Shown in pieces: positions 45,901 through 62,057 of a stretch of 64,000 nucleotides of DNA. Made by a program: the position numbers and the translations under genes. Under the pieces are notes generated by a model. It was given only the letters and a program-made list of their open reading frames with translations, searched no databases and was not told the DNA's origin. Source of the stretch: Limnoperna fortunei (taxonomy: Eukaryota; Mollusca; Bivalvia; Mytilida; Modiolidae); the NCBI GenBank assembly GCA_944474755.1, contig OX104114.1, forward strand, positions 21,847,220-21,911,219, written 5' to 3'. Position 1 is the stretch's first letter. Each line of letters opens with the position of its first letter.

Positions 45901-48900
45901 GATCGCTTACAACAATTGTCAGAACAGTGCTGATCGCTTACAACAATTGTCAAAACAGTGTTGATCACCCCAACAATTGTCATAACAGTGTTGATCATGG
46001 TAGCAATTGTCATAAAAGTTTTGATCACCACACCAATTGTCAGAATAGTGTTCATTGCTTACAACAATTATCGGAACAGTGTTGATCGCCACAACAATTG
46101 TCGGACCTGTATTGGTTACTACAACAATTGTCAGAACAGTGTGGATCACTACAACAATTACCGGAACAGTGTGGATCACTACAACAATTATCGGAACAGT
46201 GTTGATCACCACAATTGTCAGAACTGCGTTGATCATTGCAACAACAGCGTAGATCACCAAAACAAGTGTCAGAACAGTATAGATCATCACAACAATTTTC
46301 AGCACAGTGTTTATTGCTTATAACAATTGTCGGGACAGTGTTGATCGCCACAACAATCGGCGGACCTGTGTTGGTCACCACAACAATTGTCAGAACAGTG
46401 TTGATCACAACAACAATTGTCAGAACAGTGTTGATCATTACAACAATTGTCAGAACAGTGTTGATCACAACAACAATTTTAAGAACAGTGTTGATCACCA
46501 CAACAATTGTCAGAACAGTGTTGATCACAACAACAATTGTCAGAACAGTGTTGATCATTACAACAATTGTCAGAACGGTGTTGATCACAACAACAATTTT
46601 CAGAACAGTGTTGATCACTAAAACAATTGCCTGAACAGTGTTGATCACAACAACAATTGTCATAACATTGTTGATCATTACAACAATCGTCAGAACGGGG
46701 TTGATCACAACAACAATTGTCAGAACAGTGTTGTTCATTACAAAAATGGTCAGAATAGAATTGATCATCACAACAATTGTCAGAACAGTGTGATCACCAC
46801 AACATGTGTCAGAACAGTGTTGATTGCCAAAACAATGGTCGGACCTGTATTGGTTACTACAACAATTGTCAGAACAGTGTGGATCACTACAACAATTATC
46901 GGAACAGTGTTGATCACCACAATTGTCAGAACTGCGTTGATCATTGCAACAATTTTTTGAAAAGTGTTGATCACCAAAACAATTGTCAGAACAGTATAGA
47001 TCATCACAATAATTTTCAGCACAGTGTTGATCGCTTAAAACAATTGTCGGAACAGTGGTGATCGCCACAACAATCGGCGGACCTGTGTTGGTCACTACAA
47101 CAATTGTCAGAACAGTGTTGATCAATTACAACATTTGTCAGAACGGTTTTGATCACAACAACAATTTTCAGAACAGTGTTGATCATTACAACAATTGTCA
47201 GAACAGTGTTTATCACAACAACAATTGTCATAATAGTGTTTGATGCCACTATAATTATCAGAACAGTGTTGATCACCCCAACAATTGTCAGAACAGTGTT
47301 GATCACTACAACAATTGTCAGAACAGAGTTGATCACCACAACAATTTTCAGAACAGTGTTGATGCCACCACAATAATTATCAGAACAGTTTTCATCACCC
47401 CAACAATTGTCAGAACAGAGTTGATCACTACAACAATTATAAAAACAGTGTTGATCATCACAACAATTGTCAGAACAGAGTTGATCACTACAACAATTGT
47501 CAGAACAGTGTTGATCATTACAACAATCGTCAGAACAGAGTTGATCACAACAACAATTGTCAGAATAGTGTTGATCATTACAACAATTGTCAGAATAGAG
47601 TTGATCACCACAACAATTGTCAGAACAGTGTTGATCATTACAACAATTGTCAGAACAGTTTTGATCACAACAACAATTTTCAGAACAGTGTTGATCATTA
47701 CAACAATTGTCAGAACGGTGTTGATCACAACAACAATTGTCAGAACAGTGTTGATCATTACAACAATTGTCAGAACAGTGTTGATCATTACAACAATTGT
47801 CGGAGCAGTGTTGATCACCACAGCAATTGTCGGAGCAGTGTTGATCACAACAGCAATTGTCGGAGCAGTGTTGATCACCACAGCAATTGTCAGAACAGGG
47901 TTTATCATTACAACAATTGTCAGAACAGTGTTGATCACCACAACAATTGTCAGAACAGTGTTGATCACCACAGCAATTGTCGGAGCAGTGTTGATCATTA
48001 CAACACTTTTGCGAACAGTGTTGATCATTACAACAATTGTCAGAACAGTGTTGATCACCACAACGATTGTCAGAAAATTGTTGATCACTTACAAGAATTG
48101 TCAAAACAGTGTTGATCATTACAACAATTGTCGGAACAGTGTTGATCACCACAACATTTCTCGGAGCAGTGTTGATCACCACAACAATTGTCAGAACAGT
48201 GTTGATCACCACAACAATTGTCAAAACAGTGTTGATCACAATAACAATTGTCAGAACAATGTTGATCATTACAACGATTGTGACAACAGTGTTGATTACC
48301 ACAACAATTGTGAGAACAGTGTTGATCACCACAACAATTGTCAGAACAGTGTTGATCGCTTACAACAATTGTCAGAACAGTGTTGATCATTAAAAAAATT
48401 GTCAGAACAGTGTTGATCACCACAACAATTGTTAGAACATGGTTGATCTTTACAACAATTGTCGAAACAGTGTTAATCACTTACAACATTGTCAGAACAG
48501 TGTTGAGCATCACAACAATTGTCAGAAATTTCTTAATCACTTAATTACAAGATTTGTCAGAACAGTGTTGATCATTACAACAATTGTCGGAACAGTGTTG
48601 ATCACCACAACATTTCTCGGAGCAGTGTTGATCATTACAACAATTGTCAGAACAGTGTTGATCACTTACAACAATGGTCAGAACAGTGTTGATCACCACA
48701 ACAATTGTCATCAGAACAGTGTTGATCACCAGAGCAATTGTCAGAACAGTGTTTATCATTACAACAATTGTCAGAACAGTGTTGATCATTACAACAATTG
48801 CCAGAACAGTGTTTATCACTACAACAATTGTCATTACAGTGTTGATCATTACAACAATTGTCAGAACAATGTTGATCATTACAACAATTGTCAGAACAGT

Positions 48901-50922
48901 GTTGATCATTACAACAATTGTCAGAACAGTGTTGATCACCACAACAAGAATAGTGTTGATCATCACAGCAATTGTCGGAGCAGTGTTGATCATTACAACA
49001 CTTTTGCGAACAGTGTTGATGATTGCAACAAATGTCAGAACAGTGTTGATCATAACAACAATTGTCAGAAAATTGTTAATCACTTACAAGAATTGTCAGA
49101 ATAGTGTTGATCATTACAACAATTGTCGGAACAGTGTTGATCACCACAACATTACTCGGAGCAGTGTTGATCATTGCAACAATTGTCAGAACAGTGTTGA
49201 TCACCACAACAATTGTCAGAACAGTGTTGATCGCTTACAACAATTGTCAGAACAGTGCTGATCGCTTACAACAATTGTCAAAACAGTGTTGATCACCCCA
49301 ACAATTGTCATAACAGTGTTGATCATGGTAGCAATTGTCATAAAAGTTTTGATCACCACACCAATTGTCAGAATAGTGTGGATCACTACAACAATTATCG
49401 GAACAGTGTTGATCACCACAATTGTCAGAACTGCGTTGATCATTGCAACAACAGCGTTGATCACCAAAACAAGTGTCAGAACAGTATAGATCATCACAAC
49501 AATTTTCAGAACAGTGTTGATTGCTTATAACAATTGTCGGGACAGTGTTGATCGCCACAACAATCGGCGGACCTGTGTTGGTCACCACAACAATTGTCAG
49601 AACAGTGTTGATCACAACAACAATTGTCAGAACAGTGTTGATCACAACAACAATTTTAAGAACAGTGTTGATCATTACAACAATTGTCAGAACAGTGTTG
49701 ATCACAACAACAATTTTAAGAACAGTGTTGATCATTACAACAATTGTCAGAACAGTGTTGATCACAACAACAATTGTCAGAACAGTGTTGATCATTACAA
49801 CAATTGTCAGAACAGTGTTGATCACAACAACAATTTTCAGAACAGTGTTGATCACTAAAACAATTGCCTGAACAGTGTTGATCACAACAACAATTGTCAT
49901 AACATTGTTGATCATTACAACAATCGTCAGAACGGGGTTGATCACAACAACAATTGTCAGAACAGTGTTGTTCATTACAAAAATGGTCAGAATAGAATTG
50001 ATCATCACAACAATTGTCAGAACAGTGTGATCACCACAACATGTGTCAGAACAGTGTTGATTGCCAAAACAATAGTCGGACCTGTATTGGTTACTACAAC
50101 AATTGTCAGAACAGTGTGGATCACTACAACAATTATCGGAACAGTGTTGATCACCACAATTGTCAGAACTGCGTTGATCATTGCAAAAATTTTTTGAAAA
50201 GTGTTGATCACCAAAACAATTGTCAGAACAGTATAGATCATCACAATAATTTTCAGCACAGTGTTGATCGCTTAAAACAATTGTCGGAACAGTGGTGATC
50301 GCCACAACAATCGGCGGACCTGTGTTGGTCACTACAACAATTGTCAGAACAGTGTTGATCAATTACAACAATTGTCAGAACAGTTTTGATCACAACAACA
50401 ATTTTCAGAACAGTGTTGATCATTACAACAATTGTCAGAACAGTGTTTATCACAACAACAATTGTCATAATAGTGTTTGATGCCACTATAATTATCAGAA
50501 CAGTGTTGATCACCCCAACAATTGTCAGAACAGTGTTGATCACTACAACAATTGTCAGAACAGAGTTGATCGCCACAACAATTTTCAGAACAGTGTTGAT
50601 GCCACCACAATAATTATCAGAACAGTGTTCATCACCCCAACAATTGTCAGAACAGAGTTGATCACTACAACAATTATAAAAACAGTGTTGATCATCACAA
50701 CAATTCTCAGAACAGAGTTGATCATTTCAACAATCGTCAGAACAGAGTTGATCACAACAACAATTGTCAGAATAGTGTTGATCACTACAACAATTGTCAG
50801 AATAGAGTTGATCACCCCAACAATTGTCAGAACAGTGTTGATCATTACAACAAATGTCAGAACAGTTTTGATCACAACAACAATTTTCAGAACAGTGTTA
50901 ATCATTACAACAATTGTCAGAA

Positions 50923-53152
50923 CGGTGTTGATCACAACAACAATTGTCAGAACAGTGTTGATCACCACAACAATTTTCAGAACAGTGTTGATCACTACAA
51001 CAATTGTCAGAACAGTGTTGATCACAACAACAATTGTCAGAACAGTGTTGATCATTACAACAATTGTCAGAACAGTGTTGATCACCACAAAAATTGCCAG
51101 AACAGTGTTGATCACCACAACAATTGTCGGAGCAGTGTTGATCATTACAACAATTGTCAGAACAGTGTTGTTCACAATAACAATTGTCAGAAAAGTGTTG
51201 ATCATTGCAAAAATTGTCAGAACAGTGTTGATCATTACAACAATTGTCAGAACAGTGTTGATCAGCACAACAATTGTCGGAGCAGTGTTGATCATTACAA
51301 CAATTGTCAGAACAGTGTTGTTCACAATAACAATTGTCAGAAAAGTGTTGATCATTGCAAAAATTGTCAGAACAGTGTTGATCATTACAACAATTGTCAG
51401 AACAGTGTTGACCATTACAACAATTGTGAGAACAGTGTTGATCATTACAACAAAATTTCGGAACAGTGTTGACCATTACAAAAATAGTCAGAATAGAGTT
51501 GATCATCACAACAAATGTCAGAACAGTGTTGACCATTAAAACAATTGTGAGAACAGTGTTGATCATTACAACAAAATTTCGGAACAGTGTTGACCATTAC
51601 AAAAATAGTCAGAACAGAGTTGATCATCACAACAAATGTCAGAACAGTGTTGACCATTACAACAATTGTGAGAACAGTGTTGATCATTACAACAAAATTT
51701 CGGTACAGTGTTGACCATTAAAAAAATAGTAAAAACAGAGTTGAACATTACAACAATTGTAAGAACAGTGTTGATCATTACAACAAAATTTCGGAACAGT
51801 GTTGACCATTAAAAAAATAGTAAAAACAGAGTTGAACATTACAACAATTGTAAGAACAGTGTTGATCATTACAACAATTGTAAGAACAGTTTTGATCATA
51901 ACAACAATTGTCAGAACAGTGTTGACCATTACAACAATTGTCATAACTGTGTTGATCGCTTACAACAATTGTCAGAACAGTGTTGATCATTACAACAATT
52001 GTCAGAACAGTGTTGACCATTAAAACAATTGTCAGAACGGTGTTGATCACAACAACAATTGTCAGAACAGTGTTGATCACCACAACAATTTTCAGAACAG
52101 TGTTGATCACTACAACAATTGTCAGAACAGTGTTGATCACAACAACAATTGTCAGAACAGTGTTGATCATTACAACAATTGTCAGAACAGTGTTGATCAC
52201 CACAAAAATTGCCAGAACAGTGTTGATCACCACAACAATTGTCGGAGCAGTGTTGATCATTACAACAATTGTCAGAACAGTGTTGTTCACAATAACAATT
52301 GTCAGAAAAGTGTTGATCATTGCAAAAATTGTCAGAACAGTGTTGATCATTACAACAATTGTCAGAACAGTGTTGATCAGCACAACAATTGTCGGAGCAG
52401 TGTTGATCATTACAACAATTGTCAGAACAGTGTTGTTCACAATAACAATTGTCAGAAAAGTGTTGATCATTGCAAAAATTGTCAGAACAGTGTTGATCAT
52501 TACAACAATTGTCAGAACAGTGTTGACCATTACAACAATTGTGAGAACAGTGTTGATCATTACAACAAAATTTCGGAACAGTGTTGACCATTACAAAAAT
52601 AGTCAGAATAGAGTTGATCATCACAACAAATGTCAGAACAGTGTTGACCATTAAAACAATTGTGAGAACAGTGTTGATCATTACAACAAAATTTCGGAAC
52701 AGTGTTGACCATTACAAAAATAGTCAGAACAGAGTTGATCATCACAACAAATGTCAGAACAGTGTTGACCATTACAACAATTGTGAGAACAGTGTTGATC
52801 ATTACAACAAAATTTCGGAACAGTGTTGACCATTAAAAAAATAGTAAAAACAGAGTTGAACATTACAACAATTGTAAGAACAGTGTTGATCATTACAACA
52901 AAATTTCGGAACAGTGTTGACCATTAAAAAAATAGTAAAAACAGAGTTGAACATTACAACAATTGTAAGAACAGTGTTGATCATTACAACAATTGTAAGA
53001 ACAGTTTTGATCATAACAACAATTGTCAGAACAGTGTTGACCATTACAACAATTGTCATAACTGTGTTGATCGCTTACAACAATTGTCAGAACAGTGTTG
53101 ATCATTACAACAATTGTCAGAACAGTGTTGACCATTAAAACAATTGTCAGAA
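50923..53152. repeat. direct tandem duplication of 1115 bp inside the array
   Basis: The variant order of 50923-52037 is repeated directly in 52038-53152. It includes the landmarks GTTCACAATAACAATTGTCA and ACAAAATTTCGGAACAG. The first copy also matches 43.1-44.0 kb at a spacing near 7.84 kb. Confidence 0.8.
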
Positions 53153-55979
53153 CTGTGTTGATCGCTTACAACAATTGTCAGAACAGTGTTGATCATAACA
53201 ACAATTGTCAGAACAGTGTTGACCATTACAACAATTGTCAGCACTGTGTTGATCGCTTACAACAATTGTCAGAACAGTGTTGATCATTACAACAATTGTC
53301 AGATCAGTGTTGATCATTAAAACAAAATTTCGGAACAGTGTTGATCACCACAACAATTGTCAGAACAGAGTTGATCATTACAACAATTGTCAGAACAGTT
53401 ATGATTATTACAACAATTGTCATAAGAGTGATAATCACCACAACAATTGTCAGAACATGGTTGATCATTACAACAATTGTCGAAACAGTGTTAATCACTA
53501 ACAACATTGTCAGAACAGTGTTGAACACCACAACAATTGTCAGAAATTTGTTAATCACTTACAAGATTTGTCGGAACAGTGTTGATCATTACAACAATTG
53601 TCGGAACAGTGTTGATCACCACAACATTTGTCGGAGCAGTGTTGATCACCACAACAATTGTCATCAGAACCGTGTTGATCACCACAACAATTGTCGGAAC
53701 AGTGTTGATCACCACAACAATTGTCGGAACAGTGTTGATCACCACAACAATTGTCAGAACAGTGTTGATCACCACAACAATTGTCGGAACAGTGTTGATC
53801 ACCACAACAATTGTCGGAACAGTGTCGATCACTTACAACAATTGTTAAAACAGTGTTGATCACCAGAACAATTGTCGGAACAGTATTGATCACCACAACA
53901 ATTGTCGGAACAGTGTCGATCCCTTACAACAATTGTTAAAACAGTGTTGATCACCAGAACAATTGTCAGAACAGTGTTTATTATAACAACAATTGTCAGA
54001 ACAGTGTTGATCATTACAACAATTGTCAGAACAGTGTTTATTATTACAACAATTGTCAGAACAGTGTTGAGCACCACAACAATTGTCAGAAATTGGTTAA
54101 TCACTTACAAGATTTGTCAGAAAAGTGTTGATCATTACAACAATTGTCGGAACAGTGTTGATCACCACAACATTTGTCGGAGCAGTGTTGATCATTACAA
54201 CAATGGTCAGAACAGTGTTGATCACCACAACAATTGTCATCAGAACAGTATTGATCACCACAACCATTGTCGGAACAGTGTTGATCACTTACAACAATTG
54301 TTAAAACAGTGTTGATCACCAGAACAATTGTCAGAACAGCGTTTATCATTACAACAATTGTCAGAACAGTGTTGATCACTTATAACAATTGTCAGAACAG
54401 TGTTGATCACCAGAGCAATTGTCAGAACAGTGTTTATCATTACAACAATTGTCATAACAGTGTTGATCATTACAACAATTGTCAGAACAATGTTGATCAT
54501 TACAACAATTGTCAGAACAGTGTTGATCATTACAACAATTGTCAGAACAGTGTTGATCATCACAGAAATTGTCGGAGCAGTGTTGATCATTACAACACTT
54601 TTGCGAACAGTGTTGATGATTGCAACAATTGTCAGAACGTTGTTGATCACCACAACAATTGTCAGAACAGTGTTGATCATCACAGCAATTGTCGGAGCAG
54701 TGTTGATCATTACAACACTTTTGCGAACAGTGTTGATCATTACAACAATTATCAGAACAGTGTTGATCATTACAATAATTGTCAGAACGGTGTTGATCAC
54801 AACAACAATTGCCAGAATAGTGTTGATACCACTATAATTATCAGAACAGTGTTGATCACCCCAACAATTGTTTGAACAGTGTTGATCACTACAACAATTG
54901 TCAGAACAGAGTTGATCACCACAACAATTTTCAGAACAGTGTTGATCACTAAAACAATTGTCAGAACAGTGTTGATCACAACAACAATTGTCATAACAGT
55001 GTTGATCATTACATCAATTGTCAGAACGGTGTTGATCACAACAACAATTGTCAGAACAGTGTTGATCATTACAACAATTGTCAGAGTAGAATTGATCATC
55101 ACAACAATTGTCAGAACAGTGTGATCACCACAACATGTGTCAGAACAGTGTTGATTGCTTACAACACATATCGGAACAGTGTTCATCGCCACAACAATTG
55201 TCGGACCTGTATTGGTTACTACAACAATTGTCAGAACAGTGTGGATCACTACAACAATTATCGGAACAGTGTTGATCACCACAATTGTCAGAACAGTATA
55301 GATCATCACAATAATTTTCAGAACAGTGTTGATCGCTTACAACAATTGTCGGAACAGTGTTGATCGCCACAACAATCGTCGGACCTGTGTTGGTCACTAC
55401 AACAATTGGCAGAACAGTGTTGATCACTACAACAATTGTCAGAACGGTGTTGATCACAACAACAATTGTCAGAACAGTGTTGATCACAACAACAATTGTC
55501 AGAACAGTGTTGATCATTACAACAATTGTCAGAACGGTGTTGATCACAACAACAATTGTCAGAACAGTGTTGATCATTACAACAATTGTCAGAATAGAAT
55601 TGATCATCACAACAATTGTCAGAACAGTGTGATCACCACAACGTGTGTCAGAACAGTGTTGATTGCTTACAACAATTATCGGAACAGTGTTGATTGCCAA
55701 AACAATTGTCGGACCTGTATTGGTTACTACAACAATTGTCAGAACAGTGTGGATCACTACAACAATTATCGGAACAGTGTTGATCACCACAATTGTCAGA
55801 ACAGTATAGATCATCACAATAATTTTCAGAACAGTGTTGATCGCTTACAACAATTGTCGGAACAGTGTTGATCGCCACAACAATCGGCGGACCTGTGTTG
55901 ATCACTACAACAATTGTCAGAACAGAGTGGATCCCAACAACAATTTTCAGAACAGTGTTGATCATTACAACAATTGTCA

Positions 55980-58900
55980 GAACAGTGTTGATCACAACAA
56001 CATTTTTCAGAACAGTGGTGATCATTACAACAATTGTCAGAACAGTGTTTATCACAACAACAATTGTCAGAATAGTGTTGATGCCACTATAATTATCAGA
56101 ACAGTGTTGATCACCCCAACAATTGTCAGAACAGTGTTGATCACTACAACAATTGTCAGAACAGAGTTGATCACCACAACAATTTTCAGAACAGTGTTGA
56201 TGCCACCACTATAATTATCAGAACAGTGTTCATCACCCCAACAATTGTCAGAACAGAGTTGATCACTACAACAATTATAAAAACAGTGTTGATCACCACA
56301 ACAATTGTCAGAACAGAGTTGATTACTACAACAATTGTCAGAACAGTGTTGATCATTACAACAATTGTCAGAACAGAGTTGATCACAACAACGATTGTCA
56401 GAACAGCGTTGATCACCACAACAATTGTCAGAACAGTGTTGATCATTACAACAATTGTCAGAACGGTGTTGATCACAACAACAATTGTCAGAAAAGTGTT
56501 GATACCACTATAATTTTCAGAACAGTGTTGATCACCACAACAATTTTCAGAACAGTGTTGATCACTACAGCAATTGTCAGAACAGTGTTGATCACCACAA
56601 CAATTGCCAGAACAGTGTTGATCACCACAACAATTGTCGGAGCAGTGTTGATCGTTACAACAATTGTCAGAACAGTGTTGTTCACAATAACAATTGTCAG
56701 AAAAGTGTTGATCATTGCAAAAATTGTCAGAACAGTGTTGATCATTACAACAATTGTCAGAACAGTGTTGACCATTACAACAATTGTGAGAACAGTGTTG
56801 ATCATTACAACAAAATTTCGGAACAATGTTGACCATTACAACAATCGTCAGAACAGAGTTAATCATCACAACAAATGTCAGAACAGTGTTGACCAATACA
56901 ACAATTGTCAGAACAGTGATAATCACCACAACAATTGTCAGAACATGGTTGATCATTACAAGAATGGTCAGAACAGTGTTGATCACCACAACAATTGTCA
57001 TCAGAACAGTGTTGATCACCACAACCATGGTCAGAACAGTGTTGATCACCACAACAATTGTCGGAACAGTGTCGATCACTTACAACAATTGTTAAAACAG
57101 TGTTGATCACCAGAACAATTGTCAGAACAGTGTTGATCACCAGAGCAATTGTCAGAACAGTGGTTATCATTACAACAATTGTCAGAGCAGTGTTGATCAC
57201 CACAACAATTGTCAGAACAGTGTTGATCATCACAGCAATTGTCGGAGCAGTGTTGATCATTACAACACTTTTGCGAACAGTGTTGATGATTGCAACAATT
57301 GACAGAACAGTGTTGATCATAACAACAATTGTCAGAAAATTGTTAATCACTTACAAGAATTGTCAGAATAGTGTTGATCATTACAACAATTGTCGGAACA
57401 GTGTTGATCACCCCAACATTTCTCGGAGCAGTGTTGATCATTGCAACAATTGTCAGAACAGTGTTGATCACCACAACAATTGTCAGAACAGTGTTGATCG
57501 CTTACAACAATTGTCAGAACAGTGTTGATCGCTTACAACAATTGTCAAAACAGTGTTGATCACCCCAACAATTGTCATAACAGTGTTGATCATGGTAGCA
57601 ATTGTCATAAAAGTGTTGATCCCCACACCAATTGTCAGAACAGTGTTGATTGCTTACAACAATTATCGGAACAGTGTTGATCGCCACAACAATTGTCGGA
57701 CCTGTATTGGTTACTACAACAATTGTCAGAACAGGGTGAATCACTACAACAATAACCGAACAGTGTTGATCACCACAATTGTCAGAACTGCGTTGATCAT
57801 TGCAACAATTTTTTGAACAGTGTTGATCACCAAAACAATTGTCAGAACAGTATAGATCATCACAACAATTTTCAGAACAGTGTTGATCGCTTACAACAAT
57901 TGTCGGAACTGTGTTGATCGCCACAACAATCGGCGGACCTGTGTTGGTCACTACAACAATTGTCAGAACAGTGTTGATCACAACAACAATTGACAGAACA
58001 GTGTTAATCGCAACAACAATTGTCTGAACAATGTTGATCACCAGAGCAATTGTCAGAACAGTGTTGATCACTACAACAATTGTCAGAATAGTGTTGATCA
58101 CAAAAACAATTGTCAGAACAGTGTTTATCACAACAACAATTGTCAGAATAGTGTTGATGCCACTATAATTATCAGAACAGTGTTGATCATCCCAACAATT
58201 GTCAGAACAGTGTTGATCACTACAACAATTGTCAGAACAGAGTTGATCACCACAACAATTTTTAGAACAGTGTTGATGCCACCACTATAATTATCAGAAC
58301 AGTGTTCATCACCCCAACAATTGTTAGAACAAAGTTGATCACTAAAAGAATTATAAAAAACAGTGTTGATCACCACAACAATTGTCAGAATAGTGTTGCT
58401 CACAACAACAATTGTCAGAAAAGTGTTGATCATTACAACAATTGTCAGAACGGTGTTGATCACAACAACAATTTTCAGAATAGTGTTGCTCACAACAACA
58501 ATTGTCAGAACGGTGTTGATCACCACAACCATTGTGAGAATAGTGTTGCTCACAACAACAATTGTCAGAACAGTGTTGCTCACAACAACAATTGTCAGAA
58601 CAGAGTTGATCACAACAACAATTGTCAGAACAGTGTTGATCACCACAACAATTGTCAGAACAGTGTTGATCATTACAACAATTGTCAGAACGGTGTTTAT
58701 CACAACAACAATTGTCAGAATAGTGTTGATACCACTATAATTATCAGAACAGTGTTGATCACCCCAACAATTGTCAGAACAGTGTTGATCACTACAACAA
58801 TCGTCAGAACAGTGTTGATCACAACAACAATTGTCAGAACAGTGTTGATCATTACAACAATTGTCAGAACAGTGTTGATCACCACAACAATTGTCAGAAC

Positions 58901-61900
58901 AGAGTTGATCACTACAACAATTTTCAGAACAGTGTTGATGCCACCACTATAATTATCAGAACAGTGTTCATCACCCCAACAATTGTCAGAACAGAGTTGA
59001 TCACCACAACAATTGTCAGAACAGTGTTGATCACAACAACATTTTTCAGAACAGTGGTGATCATTACAACAATTGTCAGAACAGTGTTTATCACAACAAC
59101 AATTGTCAGAATAGTGTTGATGCCACTATAATTATCAGAACAGTGTTGATCACCCCAACAATTGTCAGAACAGTGTTGATCACTACAACAATTGTCAGAA
59201 CAGAGTTGATCACCACAACAATTTTCAGAACAGTGTTGATGCCACCACTATAATTATCAGAACAGTGTTCATCACCCCAACAATTGTCAGAACAGAGTTG
59301 ATCACTACAACAATTATAAAAACAGTGTTGATCACCACAACAATTGTCAGAACAGAGTTGATTACTACAACAATTGTCAGAACAGTGTTGATCATTACAA
59401 CAATTGTCAGAACAGAGTTGATCACAACAACGATTGTCAGAACAGCGTTGATCACCACAACAATTGTCAGAACAGTGTTGATCATTACAACAATTGTCAG
59501 AACGGTGTTGATCACAACAACAATTGTCAGAAAAGTGTTGATACCACTATAATTTTCAGAACAGTGTTGATCACCACAACAATTTTCAGAACAGTGTTGA
59601 TCACTACAGCAATTGTCAGAACAGTGTTGATCACCACAACAATTGCCAGAACAGTGTTGATCACCACAACAATTGTCGGAGCAGTGTTGATCGTTACAAC
59701 AATTGTCAGAACAGTGTTGTTCACAATAACAATTGTCAGAAAAGTGTTGATCATTGCAAAAATTGTCAGAACAGTGTTGATCATTACAACAATTGTCAGA
59801 ACAGTGTTGACCATTACAACAATTGTGAGAACAGTGTTGATCATTACAACAAAATTTCGGAACAATGTTGACCATTACAACAATCGTCAGAACAGAGTTA
59901 ATCATCACAACAAATGTCAGAACAGTGTTGACCAATACAACAATTGTCAGAACAGTGATAATCACCACAACAATTGTCAGAACATGGTTGATCATTACAA
60001 GAATGGTCAGAACAGTGTTGATCACCACAACAATTGTCATCAGAACAGTGTTGATCACCACAACCATGGTCAGAACAGTGTTGATCACCACAACAATTGT
60101 CGGAACAGTGTCGATCACTTACAACAATTGTTAAAACAGTGTTGATCACCAGAACAATTGTCAGAACAGTGTTGATCACCAGAGCAATTGTCAGAACAGT
60201 GGTTATCATTACAACAATTGTCAGAGCAGTGTTGATCACCACAACAATTGTCAGAACAGTGTTGATCATCACAGCAATTGTCGGAGCAGTGTTGATCATT
60301 ACAACACTTTTGCGAACAGTGTTGATGATTGCAACAATTGACAGAACAGTGTTGATCATAACAACAATTGTCAGAAAATTGTTAATCACTTACAAGAATT
60401 GTCAGAATAGTGTTGATCATTACAACAATTGTCGGAACAGTGTTGATCACCCCAACATTTCTCGGAGCAGTGTTGATCATTGCAACAATTGTCAGAACAG
60501 TGTTGATCACCACAACAATTGTCAGAACAGTGTTGATCGCTTACAACAATTGTCAGAACAGTGTTGATCGCTTACAACAATTGTCAAAACAGTGTTGATC
60601 ACCCCAACAATTGTCATAACAGTGTTGATCATGGTAGCAATTGTCATAAAAGTGTTGATCCCCACACCAATTGTCAGAACAGTGTTGATTGCTTACAACA
60701 ATTATCGGAACAGTGTTGATCGCCACAACAATTGTCGGACCTGTATTGGTTACTACAACAATTGTCAGAACAGGGTGAATCACTACAACAATAACCGAAC
60801 AGTGTTGATCACCACAATTGTGAGAACTGCGTTGATCATTGCAACAATTTTTTGAACAGTGTTGATCACCAAAACAATTGTCAGAACAGTATAGATCATC
60901 ACAACAATTTTCAGAACAGTGTTGATCGCTTACAACAATTGTCGGAACTGTGTTGATCGCCACAACAATCGGCGGACCTGTGTTGGTCACTACAACAATT
61001 GTCAGAACAGTGTTGATCACAACAACAATTGACAGAACAGTGTTAATCGCAACAACAATTGTCTGAACAATGTTGATCACCAGAGCAATTGTCAGAACAG
61101 TGTTGATCACTACAACAATTGTCAGAATAGTGTTGATCACAAAAACAATTGTCAGAACAGTGTTTATCACAACAACAATTGTCAGAATAGTGTTGATGCC
61201 ACTATAATTATCAGAACAGTGTTGATCATCCCAACAATTGTCAGAACAGTGTTGATCACTACAACAATTGTCAGAACAGAGTTGATCACCACAACAATTT
61301 TTAGAACAGTGTTGATGCCACCACTATAATTATCAGAACAGTGTTCATCACCCCAACAATTGTTAGAACAAAGTTGATCACTAAAAGAATTATAAAAAAC
61401 AGTGTTGATCACCACAACAATTGTCAGAATAGTGTTGCTCACAACAACAATTGTCAGAAAAGTGTTGATCATTACAACAATTGTCAGAACGGTGTTGATC
61501 ACAACAACAATTTTCAGAATAGTGTTGCTCACAACAACAATTGTCAGAACGGTGTTGATCACCACAACCATTGTGAGAATAGTGTTGCTCACAACAACAA
61601 TTGTCAGAACAGTGTTGCTCACAACAACAATTGTCAGAACAGAGTTGATCACAACAACAATTGTCAGAACAGTGTTGATCACCACAACAATTGTCAGAAC
61701 AGTGTTGATCATTACAACAATTGTCAGAACGGTGTTGATCACAACAACAATTGTCAGAATAGTGTTGATACCACTATAATTATCAGAACAGTGTTGATCA
61801 CCCCAACAATTGTCAGAACAGTGTTGATCACTACAACAATCGTCAGAACAGTGTTGATCACAACAACAATTGTCAGAACAGTGTTGATCATTACAACAAT

Positions 61901-62057
61901 TGTCAGAACAGTGTTGATCACCACAACAATTGTCAGAACAGAGTTGATCACTACAACAATTTTCAGAACAGTGTTGATGCCACCACTATAATTATCAGAA
62001 CAGTGTTCATCACCCCAACAATTGTCAGAACAGAGTTGATCACTACAACAATAATAA
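55980..62057. repeat. direct tandem duplication of 3039 bp inside the array
   Basis: 55980-59018 and 59019-62057 agree almost base for base. Visible differences are few, for example GGTGTTTATC against GGTGTTGATC (near 58696 and 61735) and TTGTCAGAACTGC against TTGTGAGAACTGC (near 57779 and 60818). This implies a recent event, or an assembly duplication. Confidence 0.85.
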
